From contig OZ020586.1 of the NCBI GenBank assembly GCA_963971535.1, forward strand, positions 71,906,634 through 71,970,633: 64,000 bases of DNA, given 5' to 3'. Below the pieces are notes generated by a model. The model had not been told where the DNA came from. It ran no database searches and saw only the letters and a program-made list of their open reading frames with translations. Of this stretch, positions 12,851 through 22,847 are shown one piece after another (positions within the stretch are counted from its first letter, which is position 1; the number at the start of each line of letters is the position of its first letter). The stretch is from Notolepis coatsorum. Taxonomy: Eukaryota; Chordata; Actinopteri; Aulopiformes; Paralepididae. Both the position numbers and the translations under genes were made by a program.

Positions 12851-13390
12851 TTTTAAAGCGTGGCCCATTGACTACAAGGATGGATAAAACGGATGTTAAC
12901 ACGTTCAGCGGCAATCACGAAAAAAGTCGGTTGAGCGCCAAAACCAGAAAAAAGTCGGGTTCATCGTTTTTTTCTTTTATTCAATTTTAATATTTTATAC
13001 AGTCTCACGGACCTCGGTGTATCATTGGGACTCATTCCGAGACCTCGAGATTGCAATGCCGGCCGAATCATACTAGGTGGCAGTATCGCCTACCCTTTAA
13101 AACCTTATTTCACACTGTGCGTTACATTTTATATGGTCCGGGCCGAGAAATGGTAACCGGGCAAGTGAAAGGCTTCATTCGAGCCACTTGGAACGCGTCC
13201 AGCACACTTGATGCATTGTTTTTCCCATTTCATGTCAGGGACCCGATGGACATCAATACTGAAAATCGCGATCAGACAATTGGAATATTCATTTTTGAAT
13301 ACCTCCTAGCAAAGGTAAGGACTATATGACATCAATCCTACTTTGATCCTACAATGATTTCACATCGATCGCAACGATCATATGTCACGT

Positions 13391-14642
13391 CTGGGTTAGA
13401 AATTAAAAAAAAAATTCAAGGGCTTTTTTTGCCCCCCTTAATTGATTTTCGGGGGCTTTTTTTTGTATTTCGGGGGCACTGAATTTTTCTACGCTAACCT
13501 TTTCCCCAAGGAGCACATGTGCTCCTAAATAAAATGTTAATAAATAAAATCTAAATAAAAATTTAGGAGCACAGTGAAAATTGTTCAAGTAACAGAGTTT
13601 AACTATTTATCACATGCATATTATACTGTGCGTGTGCACACTATGAATTGAAAATGGGGGACCCTGATGTAAACAAGACGAAAGTCTTTCTCTGGTCTGC
13701 ATCCCCTTAACAATTGTGTGTATTGAGCCGTACTGTACCCATTCTGCAATCTGTTAATAAAGTTTTCAATCAATCAAACGCAAAGGATATCGGTTGTCAA
13801 GCTGCTTTTGTATGTTGTAGTGTTGTTATGATAAACATTTTGACTTTGATACAGATAGGAAAGGTAATGGAATATATTAGACAGAACATTGAAAATTCTT
13901 TATACAATTATTTAATTAATTATGAAATAGAAATTCCGTTTTTGGGTGGAAAGTTTGTTGCAAGGAGGGAGGGAGGCGTGGACCACTGCGTGTTACACAC
14001 AACACAGAGAAATATCCAAGCGTCTAGCTGCTTCGGTGCGTGGTTAACGTTAACGTCGGAAGAAATTCCCCACTAAGCCCTAAATTCAGAGCAGAGCAGT
14101 ATCCTAATGACTTTTATGCTTCAGTCGATAAGGTGTTTTGCGAATTCTGTCAACATACCGTGGGGACTGGACCCGCAAAAACACGTGCGAATATGACTTC
14201 AAAAGCCATGTCAGCCGGATTCCTCTTTCTCCTAGTCTCTCTTTTGCTCAAAATAAAAATGAATGGGCTTCATGGCTGGCTGATTTTTTTGCGTTGTCTG
14301 ATTCTAAATGTATAACTTGCCTATGCCGGTACCGTGACTTTGTTTTTCAGCGCTACTGTGATTGGACGTTTATGCGCCTTGTGTAATGTGGGACTATTAA
14401 CAGCGGAGCTGTTTTGTAATCTTCACTCGTCTCGAGTAAATGATTTTTCCGGGTCGTGCACACACACATATTATTAGGGGCAAATACAAGGGAAATGCTC
14501 GCACTGTAGATCATATATATAATTATATATATAATTAGTAAACTGTCTGGGGCATTTTGTGCCCCCCTTAACTGATTTTCGAGGGCATTTTGTCCATTTT
14601 CAAGGGCATTTTGCCCCGAGCCCCCGTTAATTTCGAACCCTG
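13391..14642. mobile_element. Non-autonomous hAT-like transposon, 1,252 bp
   Basis: Ends CTGGGTTAGAAATTAA and TTAATTTCGAACCCTG are imperfect inverted repeats with GGGGGC/GCCCCC subterminal motifs. They are flanked by a perfect 8-bp duplication TGTCACGT (13383-13390, 14643-14650). A LINE family A 3' end (13643-13778) lies inside. No transposase domain is recognised in the short open frames. Confidence 0.92.
13643..13778 (+). repeat. LINE family A 3' end
   Basis: The full GAATTGAAAATGGGGGACCC to TTAATAAAGTTTTCAATC module, nested in the hAT at 13391-14642. Confidence 0.88.
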
Positions 14643-14819
14643 TGTCACGTACTCCAAAATGTATGCCGTTGCTGACGATCAGACTGCATCACAAAACGAC
14701 CCCCCCCCCCCCCTTTGATGCCTTCATGATAACAAAAACAAAATAAAAAAATAAATAAAACAAAACAAAACATGAAACATAATACCTATTATTGTATTAC
14801 CCATGTAAAGCGTCTTTGA

Positions 14820-15530
14820 CCCGGATCATCAACAAATTAATCTTAATTATATTCATAGGACATACCCGACTCCTATAAGATTGAACAGAATGGGACTTAG
14901 ACAAGATTCTCTATGTTCCTTATGTACAAATGGTGATGAGGGTACATTTATGCATATGTATTGGGATTGCCCACCTGTTAAGATATTCTGGGAAGAAGTG
15001 ACCCTGCAATTATCAGAATTTTTATTTCTGAACATACCTGTACAGCCCTCTGTATTGCTGTTGAATGATGTTTCTCAGTTTGCAGCCTCACAGCAGCTAA
15101 AAAGCTGATAGCATCACGATGGATTCAACCGGATAAAATGTGCCGGAAGGTATGGGTTCTTACCTATCTCGATGTGATTTATCTAGAGATATCTACAGCA
15201 AGAATTTTAGGTGTCAGTGAAACCAGCATTGCAATCTGGTTAGAAGTGGTGGAGAGAATAAAGGCTAGCATAATTATGAATTGTAATTCCTGGTTAGAAA
15301 CGAATGAAAATGGATGGATTATCCAAGTGGGGGTCCTGGGGGGAAGAGCGAGCAGGAGCATATGTATGTATTGTATTGGATTGCAAGTATTGGGTATATA
15401 TCTCGTAAACTACATTTATATTGATTCAAATGGAATGTATAGTTCTGTGATTTACGTTGGATATTTACTGTAATGCTCGTGTGTCTAATTTTATGTCATG
15501 TTTAAAAAAATTATATATAAAAAAAAAAAA
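14820..15530 (+). pseudogene. 5'-truncated L1-type LINE insertion (ORF2 C-terminus)
   Basis: Encodes the far C-terminus of an L1-like ORF2: the peptide NRMGLRQDSLCSLCTNGDEG followed by FMHMYWDCP has the CxxC...H...C zinc-knuckle pattern found at the end of L1 reverse transcriptases. The frame is interrupted after about 75 residues. The insertion ends in an A-rich tail (15505-15530) and is bounded by a perfect 15-bp duplication GTAAAGCGTCTTTGA (14805-14819 and 15531-15545). This is the hallmark of target-primed reverse transcription. It landed in copy 4 of the 0.95-kb repeat. Confidence 0.93.
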
Positions 15531-15638
15531 GTAAAGCGTCTTTGAGCACCTGGAAAAGTGCTATATAAAATAGATGTATTATTATTATTATTATTATTAT
15601 TATATACCTTTGATTTGGAAATAGTATCGTGTCCAGGC

Positions 15639-16282
15639 AGCGTGTAGCTTATTCCCAGCGGAAGAGTGCGTCACGTGCTTCCGCGTTTTCCCTGATTGGC
15701 TGCGACGCCCATGTGACCGCGGCAGCGCGAGAGAGAGCGGCAGTGCGGAAATAGGCTGTCTATTGCCATTCTCTAAGACAAACTAACCTTAACCAGCTCC
15801 TTAACAGCGCCTAAACTTAACCCTTCTAACCTTAACCAACTCCGAAACAATGCCTAACCTTAACCTTAACCAACTCCGAAAGAATATTGCCATTCTCTAA
15901 GACAAACTCTAACCTTAACCAGCTCCTTAACAGCGCCTAAACTTAACCCTTCTAACCTTAACCAACTCCGAAACAATGCCTAACCTTAACCATAACCAAC
16001 TCCGAAACAATGCTTAAAGTTAACATGCCTAAACTTAACCGGCGAAAGAATGCATGTTAAAAAAATAAATAAAAAAATAAATTGAAGGGAATCGAACTTG
16101 TCACCAACGGACCACAGGATCCACAGCACGGCGGCATACCAGTTGAGCTAAGCGTCGAATGAAAAACATCTGGGATTACGGCTACATAATGCCGCAAGCT
16201 CTGCCGCGGGGCGTGTCGCAGCCAATCAGGGAAAACGCGGAAGCACTCAGCAGCACTCTTCCGCTGGGAATAAAGAATAGGC
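15639..16282. mobile_element. TIR element A with AACCTTAACC block and tRNA-like unit
   Basis: Inverted arms of about 70 bp share TTATTCCCAGCGGAAGAGTG and TCCCTGATTGGCTGCGAC. An exact 8-bp duplication GTCCAGGC flanks it (15631-15638, 16283-16290). The duplicated site lies in the 0.95-kb repeat, whose copy 3 shows the empty site at about 12580. The interior has two rounds of an AACCTTAACC-rich cassette (15770-16045), then a tRNA-like pol III unit (16060-16162, minus). No transposase. The 8-bp duplication fits hAT or a similar superfamily, but the ends do not identify one. Confidence 0.85.
16060..16162 (-). ncRNA. tRNA-like pol III unit in element A
   Basis: The minus strand reads an A box TAGCTCAACTGG, then a B box AAGTTCGATTCC about 50 bases later, then T-runs (TATTTTTTTA) that would end pol III transcription. 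Acceptor and D stems do not pair, so it is not a working tRNA gene; it looks like a tRNA-derived promoter module. A parallel unit is in element B. Confidence 0.55.
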
Positions 16283-16609
16283 GTCCAGGCGAGCAACGCG
16301 AACGACTTTCGCAAAATGCACAGAACGCTCCATAACTCAGCTTCCAGGAATTAGCCCGGATCACTCTGAAACTATACAATATTCACCACGGGATAACACG
16401 CCAACGTATACATGAAAAAATGCCATAGTATTATCTCCATAGCTATAATATAGAATATAGATATAGCTCTGCAAACATTGTGACACAGTGAAAAAAATGC
16501 CTATCTTTTAAAGCGTGGCCCATTGACAGCAGGGATGGGAATACACGCTGGCGCTGAATGAGTTAAGAGAATAGAACCCACATTATCATACTATATATAT
16601 ATCATATAC

Positions 16610-16730
16610 CAGGGGTCACCAACACGGTGCCCGCGGGCACCAGGTAGCCCCCCAAGGACCACATGAGTCGCCCACGGCAAGCCTTGTGCTTCCAATTAAA
16701 TTTAGCCTCTTTCATTACTCCATCACCGCA
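16610..16730. mobile_element. Truncated hAT-like end
   Basis: CAGGGGTCACCAACACGGTG starts a sequence typical of hAT ends (compare CAGGGGTCAGCAACC at 18163). No right-hand end or duplication is seen, so it is a fragment. Confidence 0.5.
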
Positions 16731-16787
16731 AATCCGCAATTAAATCCTCAATTAATATCGCCGCAGGGGAGGGCATAATCCGACGGG

Positions 16788-17005
16788 ACAATGCATTGGG
16801 AACTTGTGTCCTACAATGAGATCTACCCCCGTGAATATTATTGCGCGGATCGGAATATGGGTGCTTGCACAAAATCTACGAGGTTTTTCCACGTCCCGAC
16901 CTTTTCGCTGATGGAAATGCAGTGGGAAGTCGTGCCCCCCGCTGAGATCTACCACTGGGAGAAATCTTGCATCGATCCGCGCGTGAAATCACCCAAATTG
17001 TTCCA
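16788..17005 (+). other. Internally duplicated segment with an open frame
   Basis: Two segments of about 110 bp, starting ATGCATTGGGAACTTGTGTC and ATGCAGTGGGAAGTCGTGCC, share GAGATCTACC and a CACGTC/CATGACG end. Both are open in one frame (16791-17042), giving two related peptides with WELV..NEIY and WEVV..AEIY. I recognise no domain and see no splice sites that would make it a gene. From 17180 to 18150 nothing is recognised. Confidence 0.35.
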
Positions 17006-18162
17006 TGACGTGCACGTCGCTTATTTACAACCAGATCTCTGAAGACGTAAAGAGCGTGGCTTTAACTGCGCGGTGCAATTTGCGCCAGCCTTTGTGAATT
17101 GTGAGTGTTTTTGGACGAGGCTCATTTGCATAGAAAGGGGAACATGTTCCGCCCATATAGGGAGGTGTAGTGGTTACTTCATTTTCGTTTTTTCCTGTTC
17201 CACCCTCTGTTCCACTTAATGTATTTCCCCATTGGCCATTTCTAAATCGGCTCGTTTTAGATAAATAAAGCATTAACGTTGGCATGGTGTACCTTTCTGT
17301 GCATATTTATCCACAATCTAAAGCTCAACATGAAAATATTCGCAATTAATAGTAAAGGTAGCAAAATAACAACGTTTATGTTTTCGTTCGCTGGGAAACT
17401 ACACTGCTATTTGGCGCTGCTGACTAACGTCACCACAGCGTAGCCTGCCTCCTGCCTGTAGTCAGTCACAGACCTAGGATCAGATTTCCCTTACATTCCA
17501 TAAGCTTTAATTCGTACAATGAGAAAATAACTGACCCTGAATCTGTGGCTAGTATCCGTCTCACCCAACACTAGTGTTACAGGCTGGTCTACAGCTCATT
17601 GTACAGCTACACTTGCAAACCTAGTGCTGCGGTGATCATAGCCATTTATCTCTAAAGCGAACCACTATTTGTAAAAGCCACAACCACATTTGTATTTATA
17701 ATTTAAATCGTATAACGTTATTTTGCTGCATATTAAATCACTGTAAATACTAATGTAAATCATTGTTTCATTGTACATATTGTGTATAGTTTATATTGTT
17801 TTTTACATGACGTTAGTAGCTAGCTAGCTTGCTAGCCGGCATTCCCCAAACTCCTAACATGCCCCGATTTAAAATGGTTCTCTCCTCTTTGTATACCTTT
17901 GTCCTCACAAAGAATTCTGCCAGGGACCTTATGGACACGACAGTAGTAGTTATAAGGTTTTTGAGCTTGTAACGTTAGTTAGCTATCGTGGTATCAATGG
18001 GCCGTGTAGCTAGCTAGCCGGCATGATGCGTGTGCAGTGCGTGCGCAGTGCTTGCCCCACAGGTCTGAGAAGAGGACCTGCACATTTTACTCGTTCCCGA
18101 AACTCCTCTACATGCCCCAATTTAAAATGTTTCACGACAGTAGACATTGCTAACGTCTAGTA

Positions 18163-19317
18163 CAGGGGTCAGCAACCTTTACTATCTGATTACTGCCATT
18201 TTTCCCCCTCCCACAAAATAAAATTCCTCTGGAGCCGCAAAACCAATTTACCCTTAAAATGAAGATAACAGTGTATAACATTTTATATGCTATCCCCAAG
18301 CATACCCCACATTTAGCATAAAACGCCTGACAATTGCATACCCAAAAGTAATTTGCGATTTATTATACGTTATTCTTAAAGCACACAGTTTGTTGCATTA
18401 ATGGAATTATAAAGCAACAAAAAGAAAAAATTTTGCTTTCTATTGCTGTTTTTACCTGTTATAACAAAGGAAAACCTCAAACTCTTATGAAGAGGAGAAA
18501 AAAGACTGGCTGTGTAGACCTATTTTTAAATAAAACACAGAAGAGGAGACAAAACACTGGTGTCTGTAGACCGACTTTGAAATAAAACCCTGAACTATTC
18601 AGGTATATTTGAGTCCTTCCCTTATTTGTGGAACATTTATAAAATAAAAAGTAGTCCACTTTTAAAAAAGACTACCATGTGTAGACCTACTTTGAAATAA
18701 AACACAGAAGAGGAGAAAAAACACTGGCATCTGTAGACCTACTTTGAAATAAAACCCTGAACTATGCAGGTATATTTGAGTCTTTCCCTTATTTGTGGAA
18801 CATTTATCAAATAGAAAGTAGTCCACTTTGAAAAAAGACTACCATGTGTAGACCTACTTTGAAATAAAACCCTGAACTATGCAGCTCTATTTGAGTCCTT
18901 CTCTTATTTGTGGAAAATCTATAAAATAAAAAGTAAATTTGTTATTCGCAAATTTCTCACCACATATCAGGCATACAGCCAGCCTGCATTGTTAGTCGTG
19001 AAAGCAAATTAATCTGTCCACGCTGTATTAAACCCTCTATTTTCCTCAGACTTTCCTTTTTTTTGGATTTATCCATGGTTAGCTTACTGGGGGGTCAGAA
19101 ACTCAAGATTAGCCACTTGCAGACGGCAGGGAGAGGCGCCGCGGGGTGTGACGTACTGTTTGAGTTGATGAAATATTTTTTAATTTCAGTGTCACATTAT
19201 GACATCGATCTCTAAAATAATTGATAAAATTAAAAAGTAAAAAAATTGGCCAGGGAGCCGCAGCTGATTGGCTAAAGAGCCGCATGCGGCTCCGGAGCTG
19301 CAGGTTGCCGACCCCTG
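18163..19317. mobile_element. hAT-like transposon, 1,155 bp
   Basis: CAGGGGTCAGCAACC and GGTTGCCGACCCCTG ends are flanked by a perfect 8-bp duplication GTCTAGTA (18155-18162, 19318-19325). The interior 18480-18930 holds about 2.5 tandem copies of a unit of roughly 180 bp with TGAAATAAAACCCTGAACTA. No transposase gene remains. Confidence 0.93.
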
Positions 19318-19365
19318 GTCTAGTACGTTTAGCTAGGTAATCTTAACGTTAGCTAGCTAGAGGCT

Positions 19366-19800
19366 TCGGCTCAGCTTCTTCCCCCAGGCCATCAGAGCCT
19401 TGAACAATGAACACTGAGGGTCACAGAACACTGAACCCTACACACACAAGCACACTTTAGCATGTGCATGCTCGCACACTAGCAGCCACTTTAACATGAG
19501 AAAGCACTCACTCATGCTGCACACGCCCACACTTATGGCCATAAAGAAAGGTCACTTTAAAAATAGTATAGTAACAGTGTATTGCACTACCTAGGGACCT
19601 AGCATGTCCTTCATGCTCTGTAAATAACTATGTACAAATACTGTGATGTCCCACTATGTTACCTGTTTATTGCACAATGTTGTCTATTGGATTTTATTAT
19701 ATGTTGTACTACTGTATTGCACATCGTTGCGGGCAAGACCACCCGCATTTCATTGTATACTTGTATGCTGTGACAAATAAAACTCTTGACTTGACTTGAC
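19366..19800 (+). pseudogene. L2-like LINE 3' end with (CTTGA)n tail
   Basis: Begins with codons for LFPQAIRALNNEH and a stop, the usual C-terminal motif of L2-type ORF2 proteins. A 3' UTR follows with GCACATCGTTGCGGGCAAGA and an AATAAAACTCTTGACTTGAC end. Only the last residues of the protein remain. From 19801 to 20454 no gene is recognised; 20275-20455 resembles 17040-17170 in inverted order and may be DNA-transposon ends. Confidence 0.8.
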
Positions 19801-20449
19801 TAGCTAGCTTGATATCAGCTTGCCGTGACGTTGTTTGGCGACAGCCTAACAGGCTGCCTACTGGCTACTGAACAACAGGCTGCCTACTGGTAATTGTAGT
19901 TCTTTTTTACGACAAATTAAAAACCTTATAACTACCTTTATTGCAACCAAAAATGCTTAAACAATAATGTTAGTGGTAGAAGGGAACTCATTTTGAAAGC
20001 TTGCCAATGTTCATGCGGCAGAATTGTTACAATAGCCGATAATCCATTTTCCCAATGCTAAATCCCTATACGGGTGGAACAACCAGTGACGTCCAGCTAA
20101 ACCAGTCCAGCTAAAACCAGTTTTATAATACGCATATTTTTGTATTTTTGTATGTTTGATTTTATAAAACAGGGGAAGTTCTTGATAAGCCTCTAGGCTT
20201 CTAACTTCTCCTTCACAATCGTTATAACTTATAATGTATTGTTTTTACTTCTGTGTTAATAAACAAACAAACAGTGACGTCAGACTACACCTCCCTATTA
20301 CCTCATTTACCTCAATACGGGCAAATAGCACCAGACGCAATGCTCATCACCTCATTTCACCCGTTGCGCTTCCTTTGTGAATAGCAAACTGTGTTTCAGA
20401 GCTATTTGCGCCAGCATAGCGTCAGAAAAAGCTGCGCAATCGCTTTGTG

Positions 20450-20454
<5 letters not shown>

Positions 20455-20504
<50 letters not shown>

Positions 20505-20578
20505 ATGAGGAAGAGAGAGAAAAAGAGGGAGAGAGTGAGGGAGAGAGAGCGAGAAAGAGGGGGAGGGAGAGAGAGATG
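20455..20578. repeat. (GA)n microsatellite
   Basis: About 45 bp of pure GA followed by impure GA-rich sequence, 50 bp from the rnmt 5' splice site. Overlapping open frames are repeat products. Confidence 0.95.
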
Positions 20579-20625
20579 AGATATGAAACTAGATGACTGG
20601 TATAATGTCAATGGAAGACACTTAC

Positions 20626-20766
20626 TAGTTTAGTGGCAGGTGGCACCTCCGAGTCCTCGTCATGTTTCCTCTTAATCGGAAACCTCTTAATTTCTCTTAA
20701 TTCCCCTTCTGTCCTCACACCATTTCCCTCCTCCTTCTCCTCCTCTCCCCTTATCTCTCGCTCCAT
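20626..20766 (-). CDS. rnmt: rnmt first coding exon (N-terminal regulatory region)
   Basis: On the minus strand a strong acceptor (TTCCTTTTCCAG at 20913-20924) opens an exon 20912-20626 that ends at donor CTA/GTAAGTG. The frame that joins the 950-1079 exon in phase 0 starts at ATG 20766, the first ATG after an in-frame stop, and gives 47 residues. They are acidic and basic, with a candidate nuclear localisation signal IKRKHDED, as expected for the poorly conserved N-terminus of vertebrate RNMT (human has similar KKRK clusters). The 146 bases before the ATG are treated as 5' UTR. Another frame is open there but closes inside the exon. The following intron is about 19.5 kb and transposon-filled. 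Confidence 0.78.
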
Positions 20767-20912
20767 TCCTCCAAACCTCTGTGCTTCTGCTCTCTCCCAC
20801 AACTCTGATTAGTTGTCCACGCCGTCTGTCTCTGAGGACAGATTGTGTCAACTCAGGAGTGTTTAAATCAGTCTCAATATGGTGGTGAAACTCTGGAAAC
20901 TCTGGCTTTATT
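20767..20912 (-). other. rnmt: rnmt 5' UTR part of the first coding exon
   Basis: Exon sequence between the CAG acceptor and the chosen ATG. A different frame starting IKPEFPEFHHHIETDLN stays open for most of this stretch. If a frameshifting error in the GA/GAG-rich region 20700-20790 were present, it could be coding instead. I favour UTR because the downstream frame has an upstream TAA. Confidence 0.5.
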
Positions 20913-21239
20913 CTGGAAAAGGAAGCAGAGAGAAAGATTACATATCCATGAACAAGGTCCAAGTTTGGACACATTCAATTATCTGGTAGCCTCTTAAACA
21001 CTCTGGTAACATTTTAAACTATCTGGTACTCTGGTAGCCTCTTAAACTATCCTGTAGCCCTATTATTGGATTGTCTTGGACGTGTTAATGTTACAGTTCC
21101 CAACTGGGAGCCTTTTCACATTATCTAGTATTAAAGTTTGGCTTGACCCCTGGTGGTACACAATATATGATCTAGTATGAACCATAGCCCTGACCCCTGG
21201 TACATACTATATTATCTAGTAGGAATAGGAATAGGAATG

Positions 21240-21385
21240 AATTAATGCCAATTGTATTTAACAGATTGCAGAATGGGTACAATACAGTACGGCTCAATAC
21301 ACACAATTGTTAAGGGGATGCAGACCAGAGAAAGACGTTTGTCTTGTTTACATCAGGGTCCCCTATTTTCAATTCATATTGACAT
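21240..21385 (-). repeat. LINE family A 3' end, reverse orientation
   Basis: Contains AACAGATTGCAGAATGGGTA, GGGGATGCAGACCAGAGAAA and CATTTTCAATTCATA (with CCCTATTTTC at 21360), the complement of the family A 3' UTR. The stretch 20975-21239 holds repeated ATCTAGTA/CTGGTA phrases but no gene. Confidence 0.85.
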
Positions 21386-21669
21386 TTATGACATACACAA
21401 CATATGACATCATGACATTTATGGCATAGGGACATACATGACATACAGCAGGTATATTGTACAGTTACATTTGTGACATATATTATGCAAATATACATAG
21501 CCCTGATCCCTGGTACACACTATATTATCTATCTAGTATGAACAATAGTCATGACCCCCCTGGTAGACATTATCTAGTATGAACCATGGTCCAGACTCCT
21601 GCAACACACTACAATAGTATAGTATAATATAACTATAATATAATAATATCGTGTTGTTAGGTGGTGTCT

Positions 21670-21721
21670 TAGCCCCTTTCGTGACTGCGAGCGAGCGAGC
21701 TCGCAGTCACGAAAGGGGCTA
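21670..21721. mobile_element. 52-bp perfect hairpin flanked by a 9-bp direct repeat
   Basis: Arms 21670-21691 and 21700-21721 are perfect 22-bp reverse complements (TAGCCCCTTTCGTGACTGCG...) around an 8-base loop CGAGCGAG. The exact 9-mer GTGGTGTCT stands on both sides (21661-21669, 21722-21730), which looks like a target-site duplication. It is GC-rich in AT-rich surroundings, just upstream of a putative fam210a first exon. Confidence 0.8.
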
Positions 21722-21730
21722 GTGGTGTCT

Positions 21731-21796
21731 ATGATATCCTACACGTAGCAAAGCAGCAGAAAACGGTATGGTGATGGACCCCCAGGAGAGCGGTCA
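21731..21796 (+). other. fam210a: Putative fam210a 5' UTR exon
   Basis: GGAGAGCGGTCA/GTAAGT is a strong 5' splice site on the plus strand, and the ATG-containing exon at 44886 is preceded by a plausible acceptor (TTTGTTCTGCCAG, ending 44846). Joining them would put a non-coding first exon beside the rnmt 5' end, as in human. The 5' limit is unknown; 21731 is simply the base after the hairpin's direct repeat. No transcript evidence. Confidence 0.3.
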
Positions 21797-22069
21797 GTAA
21801 GTTATTGTATGATCTTACTTATTGCAACCATACATACATCTGTGTAACAACAATGTAACGTTAGATGACTTGATGTTAGCATGCTACGCTAACTTAGCTG
21901 GCTCCATTCAAACTTTGGGTTCTCTGGTATCTTTACGAAACCGTTACTGAAACGTTAACCATGGAAAGACACCGTTTAGATCACCAAAGCTGACTTAAAG
22001 ATTAGTTATGGAGAGGCTAGCTGGTAAAACTCATTCATTGATAGATAGAGATACAGAAAGCACACTTAC

Positions 22070-22150
22070 ATTGTTTTCAGTCGTCATGCGTCTTAACTGT
22101 GCGCACTTCCGGTAGCGCTGGGTTGCCAGGTCTGAAATAAACGCGTGTTA
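22070..22150 (-). promoter_or_regulatory. rnmt: Putative rnmt promoter and 5' UTR exon
   Basis: The minus strand has CCGGAAGT (22105-22112), an ETS-type site common in housekeeping promoters. About 30 bases later follows GAAAACAAT/GTAAGTG, a strong 5' splice site at 22070. No TATA box is seen. An ATG here opens only a short frame that would stop soon after splicing to 20912, so the exon would be untranslated. The 5' end is a guess. Confidence 0.35.
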
Positions 22151-22194
22151 CATGCCGTAACTCATCAAAAAGGTTGCCAGTTTCCATCCCCAAT

Positions 22195-22790
22195 CATTGA
22201 TTGATTGATTGATTGATTGAAAACTTTATTAATAGATTGCAGAATGGGTACAATACAGTACAGCTCAATACACACAATTGTTAAGGGGATGCAGACCAGA
22301 GAAAGACTTTCGTCTTGCTTACATCAGGGTCCCCCATTTTCAATTCATCAGGACATATATGACATACAATGTACAGTGTAAAATGTGTGTGTGTCCCCTA
22401 CCCAACCCCCCCCCCCCCCCCCCCCCCCCCCACCTCCAATGTACAGCCCTCACCCAACCCACCCAACCCCACCCCACCAACCTCCTCCAATGTACAGTTT
22501 CTACGCCAAATGTATATACACTCCTTTTCTGGACACTTTTGTATCACAAACAGTACTGTATTTGCAAATCTGATATGTCATAAATGTATAGATGTAGCAG
22601 TACTGTCTATCTGTATGTCATGTATGTCATATATGTTATGATGAATTGAAAATGGGGGACCCTGGTGGAAACAAGACGAAAGTCTTTCTCTGGTCTGCAT
22701 CCCCTTAACAATTGTATGTATTGAGATGTACTGTACTGTACCCATTCTGCAATCTGTTAATAAACTTTTCAATTCAATCAATCATACGAG
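22195..22790. repeat. Two LINE family A 3' ends in opposite orientation
   Basis: 22195-22360 is a minus-strand copy beginning with a (TTGA)n tail. 22640-22790 is a plus-strand copy ending in AATTCAATCAATCA. The tails face outward and the copies form about 150-bp inverted arms around a C-run (22408-22431) and unique spacer. This is two insertions or a rearranged one, not one intact element. Confidence 0.85.
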
Positions 22791-22847
22791 GGTCGAGGTT
22801 CGGTTTTTTAAGTAGTGGTTTAATGACGGCTGATTTAAAGGCCAGGG

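Larger units (their letters stand above)
12885..16530. repeat. Diverged ~0.95-kb repeat, copy 4 (three times interrupted)
   Basis: Assembled from 12885-13390, 14651-14819, 15546-15638 and 16291-16530, the gaps being a hAT, a truncated L1 and a TIR element. Blocks match copy 3 (TTTGATTTGGAAATAGTA, TATTCACCACGGGATAACAC, AAAGCGTGGCCCATTGAC). The open frame at 13051-13329 has no recognised relatives. Confidence 0.7.

Noticed and set aside
13051-13329. 92-residue plus-strand frame as a gene
   Set aside because: No start context, no similarity recognised, and it lies in a diverged non-coding repeat; kept only as part of the exon-like module finding.
16060-16162. Functional tRNA gene
   Set aside because: A and B boxes are good, but acceptor and D stems do not pair; it is part of a repeated transposon.
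22369-22641. Proline-rich frame
   Set aside because: Caused by a run of about 24 C in LINE 3' UTR sequence.
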